From the NCBI RefSeq assembly GCF_001314325.1, contig NZ_CP009429.1, forward strand, positions 3,720,501 to 3,784,500: DNA of 64,000 nucleotides, read 5' to 3'. This document shows, in pieces, positions 50,667 through 60,644 of this stretch. A program made the position numbers and the translations under genes. This stretch comes from Sphingopyxis macrogoltabida. Lineage in GTDB: Bacteria > Pseudomonadota > Alphaproteobacteria > Sphingomonadales > Sphingomonadaceae. Each line of letters begins with the position of its first letter. Within the stretch, counting starts at the first letter, position 1. The notes beneath the pieces are model-generated. The model had not been told where the DNA came from. It did no database searches and saw only the letters and a list, made by a program, of their open reading frames with translations.

Positions 50667-51061
50667 CGCGCGAGCGCGAGCAGCGGCTTGCCCTGAGCGA
50701 GGTTGGCGCGCGCGGTGCGGGCGGCCCAGCGCGAATCCACATAGCGGCCGCTGGCGAGTTCGACATCGTAACGGATCGGACTGTCGATCGCGGCGTCATA
50801 GGCGGCCGCCGCATCGGCAGTGCGGCCGAGGCGCGCATAGGCGGTGCCGAGATTGATCAGCCGCGACGGGTCGCGCGCGTCGAGCGTCGTTTCGCCCGTG
50901 AGCTTGGCGACCGCAGCCTGATTTTCGCCGGCCTTGAGTTCGGAATAGGCGACCGGCAGGACCTGCGAATCGGCTTGCGGCCCGGTGACGACGATGATCG
51001 ACTGGGCGGCGGCAGGGCTCGCGAAGGCCAGTGCGATGAGCGGCAGCATGATTTTTTTCAT
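50663..51061 (-). CDS. Small exported TPR-like protein
   Basis: 132 residues. Signal peptide MKKIMLPLIALAFASPAAAQ, then one recognisable TPR-like unit (SRLINLGTAYARLGRTADAAAAYDAAID). Function unknown; it may be a periplasmic scaffold. Its stop overlaps that of YqgE (TTAG shared). Confidence 0.75.
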   Translation of the reverse strand: MKKIMLPLIALAFASPAAAQSIIVVTGPQADSQVLPVAYSELKAGENQAAVAKLTGETTLDARDPSRLINLGTAYARLGRTADAAAAYDAAIDSPIRYDVELASGRYVDSRWAARTARANLAQGKPLLALAR

Positions 51062-51464
51062 TCTTTGTATCTCCCCGAAAACTTGGGGTGATTTTCACGC
51101 TGGGACCATAAAAAGTCAATGTTTTCTGCGGCTTGTAACATTGTTGTCACAAAAGCCGATTATGCTATTCGCAAGGCGCATTATAAGTCAGGATTTTCAT
51201 AATCTTGGGCTTTGCGACTCGCTGTCACAAAAGTGCGGCGGCGATTGTCACAATCGGACCCGGCGAAATTTTTTTCGCTGCCGGGCGGTTTTTTGCGTCG
51301 GCGATTCGCCCCCGGAAGATTCGGGGCCGCGAGCCGGGTTCGGGATATAAAGAAAAGTTTATATTTGATACCGGACGCGCTTTGCGCTAGGGCGCCAGGC
51401 ATAATTGCTCGACAATTCGGGGCCGCTCGCCTGCGGCCGCAATTCACCTACAGGAGTCTCTACC
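51062..51464. other. Long leader region before ahcY
   Basis: 403 bases without a supported gene. TTGTCACAA-type sequences occur at 51143-51151, 51223-51230 (partial) and in the palindrome GATTGTCACAATC at 51243-51255. An intrinsic terminator follows at 51259-51294, then about 170 bases to the ahcY start. This arrangement could be an attenuator or a short non-coding RNA; no known SAH/SAM riboswitch pattern was recognised. Confidence 0.5.
51259..51294 (+). terminator. Intrinsic terminator in the ahcY leader
   Basis: CCCGGCGAAA (51259-51268) pairs with TTTCG...GCCGGG (51273-51285), followed by GGTTTTTT. No plus-strand gene lies between 51062 and this point, so the terminated transcript must start in the leader itself. 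Confidence 0.7.
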
Positions 51465-52880
<1,416 letters not shown>

Positions 52881-52886
52881 GCGATC

Positions 52887-53012
52887 CGTCATCCCGGCCC
52901 TTCGACTGCCTTGGCAGGCGCTCAGGATAAACTTCGGCCTTTGGCCGAAGGCCGGGATCTCGACATATCATCATCACGCACCGGTGAGATCCCGGCCTTC
53001 GCCGGGATGACG
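52887..53012. repeat. Compound inverted repeat of the CGTCATCCCGG type
   Basis: Outer ends CGTCATCCCGG and CCGGGATGACG enclose two inner hairpins: CTTCGGCC-TTT-GGCCGAAG (52932-52950) and GCCGGGATCTC/GAGATCCCGGC (52951-52996). It follows ahcY in a 305-base gap before divL. It shares its end sequence with the repeat at 27165-27239. The remaining bases to 53185 hold the divL promoter and nothing else obvious. Confidence 0.75.
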
Positions 53013-53185
53013 ATGTTGGGGACGGCAGCTCCATTTCTTTGAACGAAACTGTGGACGGCGCGCCCATCGGACGATGCGGCGCGCCGATCCGCGATGACAT
53101 GCGATTGAAACATGACTCCATCGTCTTTAGGGCAGACGGTCATGATCGCGGCGCGGGCACCAGAAAAGCGAAGGCATAGGGCGGG

Positions 53186-55549
53186 ATGAGCGGATCGCTT
53201 TCCCCGACCCTGTTGTTCGCGCTCGGGCTGTTCGCGGCGCTGTGGCTGCTCGCCGGACTGTGGGCGGTCGGGCGCGGCATCGCGATGCAGCGCCGCTCCG
53301 CCTTCGTCGCCGGACAGACCGAGCGGCTGGCGAGCCTCGTCGAGGCATCGCCCTACCTCCCCGTCATCGTCCGCAGCGACTGGCGCATCGAGGCGAGCGA
53401 GCGGCTGGGCCGCTGGCTCGGCATCAGCCAGGGTCCGCGCAATTTCGACGAATTGCGCGGCCTCGATTCCGGGCTCGATCCCGAGGGGCATGACGCGCTG
53501 CGGCAGGCGATCCTCGGCGCGCAGCGCGGCGCCAAGCCGTTCATGCTGAGCCTGAAGCCGCAGGGCGGCAGCCGGACGATCGTCATTCACGGCGCCGCGG
53601 CGCCGCAGGCGGTCGGCGGTCCGGGCAGCGTCCTCTTGTGGTTGAGCGATGCGACCGACGGGCAGCAGGCGCTGGCGCAGGCACGCAGCGAACGCGACGA
53701 GGCGATGGGCGCCTTCGAGGCGTTGTCGGGGCTGATCGAGGCGGCGCCCTTCCCGATGTGGTTCCGCGACACCAGCCTCGGCCTCGCGCTGGTCAACCGC
53801 GCCTATGTGCGCGCGGTCGAGGCGAAGAGCGCGGCCGCGGTGATCGAGGCCGGGATCGAATTGTGCGAACCCGTTGCCGGGGTCAGCGCCGGCGAAGCCG
53901 CCGAGCAGGCCCGCCTCGCCGGAGCGGCGCAGATGCGGACGATCCCGGTGACCATCGAGGGCGAACGGCGCATCATGCGCGTCGTCGACGTGCCGCTGGC
54001 GCCCGAAGGCGGCCGCGTCATCGGCATCGCCGGCTATGCGATCGACGTCCAGGAACTGGAAAGCGAACGCGGCGCGCACCGCCGCTTCGCCGACACCCAG
54101 CGCGAACTGCTCGACCGATTGTCGGCGGCGGTCGCGCAATTCGGCCCCGATCAGGGCCTTGTCTTCGCCAACCAGCCCTTCCGCCGCCTGTTCGCGCTCG
54201 AAGCCGAAGATGTGAGCGAAGCCCGGCCCCTCGCGCGCCTGCTCGACGCGTGGCGCGAAAGCGGGCGCACCCCCGAAGTGCGCGATTTTCCCGAATGGCG
54301 GCAGGCGCACGTCGACTGGTTCGCCAGCACGGGCGCTGTCGAAGAGGACTGGCTGCTGCGCGACGGGACGCACCTGCATGTCGTCGCGCAGCCGACCCCC
54401 GACGGCGGGCTGCTGCTGATCGCCGAGGATCGCACCGAACAGGTGCAGCTCGCCTCGACGCGCGATACGCTGCTGCGCGTGCGCACCGCGACCTTCGACA
54501 ATCTGTTCGAGGCGATCGCGGTGTTCGCGCCCGACGGCCGCCTCCATCTGTGGAACCAGCGCTTCCGCCGCCTGTGGGGGGTCGACGAGCCGACCCTCGC
54601 CGCGCATCCACGCGTCGACGTGCTGATGGGCGGGCTCGCCGACCGGCTGTCCAAGCCGAACCAGATCAGCATCGTGCAGGAGGTGATCCGCGCCGCGACC
54701 CTCGAAAGGACGCAGCGCGCCGGCGAGATCCGCTTTGCCGACGGCCGCCATTTCGACTTCGCCTCGATCCCGCTGCCCGACGGCAACGCGCTGCTCATCA
54801 TGCTCGACGTCAGCGACAGCCGCCGCATGGAAAGCGCGCTGCGCGAACGCAACGAGGCGCTGGAGGCGGCCGACAAGGTCAAGACCGCCTTCCTGTCGCG
54901 GATGAGTTACGAGCTGCGGACGCCGCTGACCTCGATCGGCGGCTTCGGCGAAATGCTGCAGGCGGGCTACGCCGGCAAGCTCGCCGACCAGCAGCAGGTC
55001 TATGTCGACGCGATCATGGATTCGGTCGCGGTGCTCGGCCGCCAGATCGACAATGTGCTCGATCTTGCGCAGGGCGAAGCGGGCACGCTGGCGATCGAAC
55101 GCGCGCCGGTCGATGTGCGCGCGCTGCTCGATCAGGCGCTGGCCGACGTCAAACCGCTCGCCGACAGCGAGAAGATCGAGCTGGTCGGCAATATGTCGGC
55201 GAACCTCGGCAGCATCGACGGCGACGCGCCGCGGCTGGCGCGGCTGGTCGCGGGGCTGCTCGACAATGCGGTGCGCTTTACTGCACCGGCGCGCAAGACG
55301 GGCGGGCGCGTGCTGCTTCATGCCGATGGCGACGCGCGCGGCGTCGATATCATCGTCTCCGACAACGGCCCCGGCATGCCCGAAGCCGCCGCGGCGGTCG
55401 CCAAGGGCGAGCAGGCGGGGACCGCAACCGGCGGCATCGGCCTCGCGCTCGCGCGCCAGCTCGTCGCCGCGCACGGCGGGACGATGGAGGTGCTGAGCGA
55501 AAAGGGTCAGGGCACGATGGTGCGGATCAGCCTGCCGCGCGGCGCATGA
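53186..55549 (+). CDS. divL: DivL-like PAS tyrosine pseudo-kinase
   Basis: 787 residues. One N-terminal membrane helix (about 8-30), PAS-like domains (about 45-450), then a histidine-kinase core. The dimerisation box reads FLSRMSYELRTPLTSIGGFG: Tyr575 replaces the phospho-accepting His, exactly the hallmark of Caulobacter DivL (769 residues), which controls CckA and so CtrA. The ATP-binding domain still has DNAVRFT, DNGPGMPEA and GGIGLALARQL. Placement next to tsaE also agrees with what I recall for alphaproteobacterial divL loci. Its stop overlaps tsaE (ATGA). Confidence 0.9.
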   Translation: MSGSLSPTLLFALGLFAALWLLAGLWAVGRGIAMQRRSAFVAGQTERLASLVEASPYLPVIVRSDWRIEASERLGRWLGISQGPRNFDELRGLDSGLDPEGHDALRQAILGAQRGAKPFMLSLKPQGGSRTIVIHGAAAPQAVGGPGSVLLWLSDATDGQQALAQARSERDEAMGAFEALSGLIEAAPFPMWFRDTSLGLALVNRAYVRAVEAKSAAAVIEAGIELCEPVAGVSAGEAAEQARLAGAAQMRTIPVTIEGERRIMRVVDVPLAPEGGRVIGIAGYAIDVQELESERGAHRRFADTQRELLDRLSAAVAQFGPDQGLVFANQPFRRLFALEAEDVSEARPLARLLDAWRESGRTPEVRDFPEWRQAHVDWFASTGAVEEDWLLRDGTHLHVVAQPTPDGGLLLIAEDRTEQVQLASTRDTLLRVRTATFDNLFEAIAVFAPDGRLHLWNQRFRRLWGVDEPTLAAHPRVDVLMGGLADRLSKPNQISIVQEVIRAATLERTQRAGEIRFADGRHFDFASIPLPDGNALLIMLDVSDSRRMESALRERNEALEAADKVKTAFLSRMSYELRTPLTSIGGFGEMLQAGYAGKLADQQQVYVDAIMDSVAVLGRQIDNVLDLAQGEAGTLAIERAPVDVRALLDQALADVKPLADSEKIELVGNMSANLGSIDGDAPRLARLVAGLLDNAVRFTAPARKTGGRVLLHADGDARGVDIIVSDNGPGMPEAAAAVAKGEQAGTATGGIGLALARQLVAAHGGTMEVLSEKGQGTMVRISLPRGA

Positions 55550-55998
55550 CCGTCCATCGTTACGGCTACACCCTCGCCGACGCCGAACGCATCGGCGCCG
55601 CGATCGGCGCGGCGCTGCAGCCGGGCGATGTCGTGGCGCTGGAGGGCGACCTTGGCGCCGGAAAGACGACGCTGGCGCGCGCGATGCTGAAGGCGCGCGG
55701 CCTCGCGGGCGAAGCGCCGAGCCCGACCTTTGCGATCGTCCAGCCCTATGCCCCGCCCGAGGTCGACCTCGCCATCGCGCACGTCGACCTTTATCGCATC
55801 GAGGACGAAAGCGAGCTGATCGAACTCGGGCTCGACGATTATCTGGTCGACGGCGCGCTGCTCATCGAATGGCCCGAGCGGCTGGGCACGGGCGGCTGGC
55901 CCGATACGCTGACGCTGACGATTTCGGGCAGCGGCGACGCGCGCGTCTTGACAGCTTCCCTGCCGCCCGCTTGGGAAGCGCGATGGCCGCTTCGATGA
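55546..55998 (+). CDS. tsaE: tRNA t6A synthesis ATPase TsaE
   Basis: 150 residues. Walker A GDLGAGKTTLARAML, PSPTFAIVQPY and HVDLYRIEDESELIELGLDDY are TsaE marks. It works with TsaB and TsaD to install t6A at tRNA position 37. ATGA overlaps at both ends tie it to divL and amgK. Confidence 0.93.
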   Translation: MTVHRYGYTLADAERIGAAIGAALQPGDVVALEGDLGAGKTTLARAMLKARGLAGEAPSPTFAIVQPYAPPEVDLAIAHVDLYRIEDESELIELGLDDYLVDGALLIEWPERLGTGGWPDTLTLTISGSGDARVLTASLPPAWEARWPLR

Positions 55999-56966
55999 TT
56001 CCGCCCGCCCATGCCCCGGCTTTCCTCGCCGCGCATGGCTGGGGCGACGCCCGGATTTTGCCGCTTGCCGGCGACGCTTCCTTCCGCCGCTATTTCCGGG
56101 TCGTGGGCGAAGGCCGGCAGGCGGTGCTGATGGATGCGCCGCCGCCGCAGGAGGATCCGCGCCCCTTTATCGCGATCGCCGAATATCTGTGCGAACTGGG
56201 CCTCAACGCGCCGACGATCATCGCCCGCGACCTTGCGCAAGGCCTGCTGCTGATCGAGGATTTCGGCGATGTCCGCCTGCGCGAAACGGTCGATGCCGAA
56301 CTTCACAAGGAAGCCGGCTATTATGCCGGGGTCACCGACCTGCTCGTCCATCTCCATGCGCAGCCGCCGATGGACGGTCTGCCGGTGCACGGGCTCGATC
56401 AATGGCTGGACGAGGTGATGCTGTTCACCGACTGGTACTGCCCTGCCCTCGATATCGACGTCGACCGCGATGCGTTTCGCGCCGCGTGGGAAGAAGCCTT
56501 GACCCCGGTCGAACGCGACGGCCTGCCGCGCGTCACAGTGCTGCGCGATTTCCATGCCGAAAATATCATGCTGGTCGCGGGGCAGAACGGCATCGCCCAT
56601 TACGGACTGCTCGATTTCCAGGACGCGCTGGTCGGCCATCCCGCCTATGACCTTGCCTCGGTGCTCGAGGATGCGCGGCGCGACGTGACCCCGGCGATCG
56701 AGGCCGAGATGCTCGCGCGGTATCAGGCGGCGACCGGACAGAATATCGGACACGCCTATTGGGCGCTCGCGGCGCAGCGCAACACGCGCATCCTCGGCGT
56801 CTTCGTGCGGCTGTGGAAGCGCGACAACAAGCCGCATTACCGGAGTTTCCAGCCGCGCATGTGGGGACTGCTCGAACGCGATCTGGCGCATCCGGCGCTT
56901 GTCGCCGTCCGGCAATGGTTCGACGCCAATGTCCCCGCTTCCAAACGGGCGGAGGCGTGGAAGTGA
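55995..56966 (+). CDS. amgK: N-acetylmuramate/N-acetylglucosamine 1-kinase AmgK
   Basis: 323 residues. An aminoglycoside-phosphotransferase-fold kinase with GDASFRRYFRV (nucleotide loop), catalytic LRDFHAENIML and the metal motif LLDFQDALVGHPAYDLAS. AmgK phosphorylates the anomeric position of MurNAc/GlcNAc released from peptidoglycan, feeding MurU. The order amgK-murU is the known pairing. ATG 55995 overlaps the tsaE stop (ATGA); ATG 55983 is an alternative. Confidence 0.88.
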   Translation: MIPPAHAPAFLAAHGWGDARILPLAGDASFRRYFRVVGEGRQAVLMDAPPPQEDPRPFIAIAEYLCELGLNAPTIIARDLAQGLLLIEDFGDVRLRETVDAELHKEAGYYAGVTDLLVHLHAQPPMDGLPVHGLDQWLDEVMLFTDWYCPALDIDVDRDAFRAAWEEALTPVERDGLPRVTVLRDFHAENIMLVAGQNGIAHYGLLDFQDALVGHPAYDLASVLEDARRDVTPAIEAEMLARYQAATGQNIGHAYWALAAQRNTRILGVFVRLWKRDNKPHYRSFQPRMWGLLERDLAHPALVAVRQWFDANVPASKRAEAWK

Positions 56967-57682
56967 CGGCGAAAATCGAAAGCGCGATGGTGATGGCGGC
57001 GGGGATCGGCAAGCGGATGCGGCCGCTGACCGCCACCCGGCCGAAGCCGCTGGTGCGCGTCGCGGGCAAGGCGCTGATCGACCACAGCCTCGACCGGATC
57101 GCGGCGGCGGGCATCGGCCATGTCGTGGTCAACGTCCATTATCTCGCCGACGCGCTGGAGGCGCATCTCGCGGCGCAGAAGCGGCCGTTCAGCATCGCGA
57201 TTTCGGACGAGCGCGCCGAGTTGCTCGAAACCGGCGGCGGGATGGTCAAGGCGCTGCCACAGCTCAGCGGCGACCCGATCCTGATCGTCAACAGCGACAA
57301 TATCTGGACCGACGGGCCCGAGGACAGCATCCGCCACCTCGCGCGCCACTGGGATGGCGACCGGATGGACGCGCTGTTGCTGGTGATCCGGCAGGCCAGC
57401 GCCAGCGGGCATGGCGGCCGCGGCGATTTCCACATGGACCCGGCGGGCCGGCTGTCGCGGCGCAAGCCTGGGCATGTCGCGCCCTTCGTCTATACCGGCA
57501 TCCAGCTCGTTTCGCCGCGCCTCCTCGAAGGCGCGCCCGATGGGCCGTTTTCGACCAATATCCTGTGGGACCGCGCGATCGCGGCGGGGCGGCTGTTCGG
57601 CCTGTCGCATATGGGGCAATGGTTCGACGTCGGCACCCCGGCGAGCATCGCGCCGACCGAAGCCGCGCTGACGGATGGTTGA
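56963..57682 (+). CDS. murU: MurNAc alpha-1-phosphate uridylyltransferase MurU
   Basis: 239 residues from GTG 56963 (GTGA overlap with amgK). The nucleotidyltransferase signature MVMAAGIGKRMRPLTATRPKPL and VNSDNIW (metal-binding Asp) are clear. It makes UDP-MurNAc from MurNAc-1-P and UTP, bypassing MurA/MurB, a route known to lower fosfomycin sensitivity in species that have it. It overlaps addB by 8 bases. Confidence 0.88.
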   Translation: MTAKIESAMVMAAGIGKRMRPLTATRPKPLVRVAGKALIDHSLDRIAAAGIGHVVVNVHYLADALEAHLAAQKRPFSIAISDERAELLETGGGMVKALPQLSGDPILIVNSDNIWTDGPEDSIRHLARHWDGDRMDALLLVIRQASASGHGGRGDFHMDPAGRLSRRKPGHVAPFVYTGIQLVSPRLLEGAPDGPFSTNILWDRAIAAGRLFGLSHMGQWFDVGTPASIAPTEAALTDG

Positions 57683-60644
57683 CGCCAAACCCGACGTCTT
57701 CTCTATCCCGGTCCATCGGGCCTTCGCCGACGCGCTTGTCGCCGGGCTGATCGCGCGCTTTGCCGATGGCGCGCTGGGGCTCGCCGAGGGGCTCATCCTG
57801 CTGCCGAGCAACCGCGCCAAGAGCGCGGTGCAGGCGGCGTTTGTCCGCGCCGGCGGCGCCGGGCTGCTGATGCCGCGGCTGGCGGTGATCGGCGACGCCG
57901 ACCTCGACGAATCGATCGGGATCGCGCTCGATGCGATCGACGCCGCCGAGCCGATCGCGCCGGCGATCGATACGCTGCGCCGCCGCCTGCTCCTCGCCGA
58001 TTTGATCGAGCGGCATACGCCCACGGGCGAAGCGCCGATCCGCGGCGCGGCGGCGTTCCAGCTCGCCGATGGGCTGGCGCGCGCGATCGACCAGCTCCAT
58101 TATGAGGAGGTGCCGGTATCGGCGCTCGTCGACCTCGACCTCGGCGCCTTCGCCGGTCACTGGCAGGCGTCGCTCGCCCGGCTGCGTATCCTTGTCGACC
58201 ATTGGCCCGCGGTGCTCGCGGCGACCGGCCATATCGACCGCGCGGCGCGGCGCAACCGGTTGCTCGAAAGGGTGACGGCGGCGTGGCGCACCGCGCCGCC
58301 CGCGCCCTTCGTGATCGCGGCGGGGATCACCACCGCCGCGCCCGCGATCGCACGGTTGCTGCGCACCGTCGCCGATCTGGAGCGCGGGATGGTCGTGCTG
58401 CCCGGCGTCGATTGCGGCATGGCGGCGGCGGAATGGGACGCGCTGGGCCCGACGCGGCTGGACCCCGGCGATCCGGCGCGCCCGATCGAGACGCACCCGC
58501 AATATCATCTGAAGCTGCTGCTCGACCGGATGGGGGTGGCGCGCGAGGAGGTCCTGGCGTGGGACGCGGGGTCGGATTTCGACGGGCCCGCGGCGCGCGC
58601 GGCGTTCGTCTCGCTGTTGTTCGCTCCCGCCGATTTCACCGGCCAGTGGCAGACGGCGGGCGACCTGTCGGCGGCGACCGCCGGGATCGCGGGGGCCGTC
58701 TTCGCCGACGACGGGCAGGAGGCGCAGGGGATAGCGCTGCTGATGCGCGAGGCGGTCGAGACGCCGGGGCGCACCGCGGCGCTGGTGACCCCCGACCGCG
58801 GGCTGGCCGAACGCGTCGCGGCGGCGCTCTCGCGCTGGGATATAAACGTCGACGACAGCGCCGGGCAGCCGCTATCGCGCACCCCGCCGGGGGCGCTGTT
58901 GCTGCTGCTTGCCGAACTCGCCGCAGGCTTCGACCCGGTGGCGCTGATCGCGCTGCTCGGCCACCCGCTGGTGCGCAAGGGCGAAGGGCGGACGGCGTGG
59001 CTCGATCAGGTGCGGCGGCTCGACCTGGTCCTGCGCGAGCCCGGGCTGGCGCCGGGTTGGGACGGGGTGTCGGCGCGGATCGCGGCGCGCGCCGCCGATC
59101 CGAAAGCGCGCGGGCACGCGCTGGCGGCAGAGCTGGCGCCGTGGTGGGACGAATTGTCCGCGCTCGGCGCGGCGCTGGCGCCGTTCGCGGCGGGGCCGAC
59201 GCCCCCCGCGACCTTGCTCGCCGCGCTGCAGGACGCGCTCGAATGGCTGAGCGGCGACGCGGTCTGGACGGGGCCGGCCGGACGGACGCTCGCCGAGCTG
59301 TTCGACCAGTGGACGCTCGCGCGCGGCGACGGTCCCGCGCTGGTCGATCCCGCCGAGTTTCCCGCGATGCTGGAGCAGCTTCTGACGCAGGCGAGCGTGC
59401 GGCCGCCCTACGGGGGGCATCCGCGCCTGTTCATCTGGGGGCTGCTCGAGGCGCGGTTGCAGCGCGCCGACCTGATGATCCTCGGCGGGCTCGACGAGGG
59501 GCGCTGGCCCGCCGCGACGCAGCCCGACCCGTGGCTCGCGCCCGGTATCCGCCGCCTGCTCGGCCTGCCCGCGCCCGAACGGCATCAGGGAATGGCCGCG
59601 CACGACTTCGCCGGGGCGCTCGGCGCGCGCGAGATCGTCGTGACGCGCGCGGCGCGGAGCGGCGGCGATCCGGTCGTTGCGTCACGCTTCTGGCTGCGGC
59701 TGTCGGCGCTCGCCGGCGACCTGCCCGAACCGGCGCCGGGCGGGGTGCCGCTGACCCGCCTCGCCGCGATGCTCGACGTGCCACCCGGCGATGCGCGCCC
59801 GGCCACCAGACCCGCGCCGCGTCCCCCGGCGGACGCGCGGCCGCGGCGGATCAGCGTCACCGGAGTCGACCGGCTCGCGCGCGATCCCTTCGCATTCTAT
59901 GCCGACCGCATGCTCGGCCTGTCGGCGCTCGACCCGCTGAGCGCCGCGCCCGACCCGCGCTGGCGCGGGACGCGCGTCCATAAATTGTTCGAGGATTGGG
60001 TGCGCGGCGGCGCGACGCGCGACGGCTTCGAGGCCGAACTCGCCGCGCTCGGCGCCGACCCGGCGCTCGACGAGATCGCGCGCGCCTTCTGGCTGCCGCG
60101 CATCGAGCCCGCGCTGCGCTGGGCGGCCGCACAGGTCTGGAACGCCGAAGGACGCGCGCCGCTGGCGGTCGAGGCGTCGGGCGAGATCGTCGTCGACGGC
60201 CTCACCCTGCACGGCAAGGCCGACCGCATCGACCGGACGGACAGCGGCGCCCTTGCGATCGTCGATTATAAATCGGGCGGTGCGCCGAGCGCGAAAGCGG
60301 CGTTCGACAAGCTCGACAGCCAGCTTGGCCTGCTCGGCCTGATCGCGCAGCGCGGCGGCATAAAGGATATTGCCGCAGCATCGGTCGATGCCCTCGAATA
60401 TTGGAGCCTGCGTCCCGACCGCCGCGCCGGCGGCGCCGGGAAAATCTCTAACACCTATGGTTCGCGGAGCGACCTCAAGAGCGCCGAGCAGGCGATCGAC
60501 CATGCGAGCGACGCGCTCGCCGAACTTGCGGCGCTCTATCTGTTCGGCGACGCGCCCTTCGTGCCGGGCGATATGCGCGGCTATGGCGATTACGACCAGT
60601 TGATGCGCCGCGACGAATGGTTCGGCCGGGGCGAGGCGGACTGA
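57675..60644 (+). CDS. addB: AddB subunit of the AddAB double-strand-break repair helicase-nuclease
   Basis: 989 residues. Alphaproteobacterial AddB: inactive-helicase-like N-terminal two-thirds (LLPSNRAKSAVQAAF, LMILGGLDEGRWP) and a C-terminal PD-(D/E)XK nuclease with GKADRIDRTDSGALAIVDYKSG. It resects DNA ends with AddA for RecA loading. The start overlaps murU by 8 bases; its stop overlaps addA by one base (TGATG). Confidence 0.93.
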   Translation: MVDAKPDVFSIPVHRAFADALVAGLIARFADGALGLAEGLILLPSNRAKSAVQAAFVRAGGAGLLMPRLAVIGDADLDESIGIALDAIDAAEPIAPAIDTLRRRLLLADLIERHTPTGEAPIRGAAAFQLADGLARAIDQLHYEEVPVSALVDLDLGAFAGHWQASLARLRILVDHWPAVLAATGHIDRAARRNRLLERVTAAWRTAPPAPFVIAAGITTAAPAIARLLRTVADLERGMVVLPGVDCGMAAAEWDALGPTRLDPGDPARPIETHPQYHLKLLLDRMGVAREEVLAWDAGSDFDGPAARAAFVSLLFAPADFTGQWQTAGDLSAATAGIAGAVFADDGQEAQGIALLMREAVETPGRTAALVTPDRGLAERVAAALSRWDINVDDSAGQPLSRTPPGALLLLLAELAAGFDPVALIALLGHPLVRKGEGRTAWLDQVRRLDLVLREPGLAPGWDGVSARIAARAADPKARGHALAAELAPWWDELSALGAALAPFAAGPTPPATLLAALQDALEWLSGDAVWTGPAGRTLAELFDQWTLARGDGPALVDPAEFPAMLEQLLTQASVRPPYGGHPRLFIWGLLEARLQRADLMILGGLDEGRWPAATQPDPWLAPGIRRLLGLPAPERHQGMAAHDFAGALGAREIVVTRAARSGGDPVVASRFWLRLSALAGDLPEPAPGGVPLTRLAAMLDVPPGDARPATRPAPRPPADARPRRISVTGVDRLARDPFAFYADRMLGLSALDPLSAAPDPRWRGTRVHKLFEDWVRGGATRDGFEAELAALGADPALDEIARAFWLPRIEPALRWAAAQVWNAEGRAPLAVEASGEIVVDGLTLHGKADRIDRTDSGALAIVDYKSGGAPSAKAAFDKLDSQLGLLGLIAQRGGIKDIAAASVDALEYWSLRPDRRAGGAGKISNTYGSRSDLKSAEQAIDHASDALAELAALYLFGDAPFVPGDMRGYGDYDQLMRRDEWFGRGEAD

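Noticed and set aside
51062..51464. SAH or SAM riboswitch
   Set aside because: I could not match the known conserved cores; only a terminator and repeats are supported.
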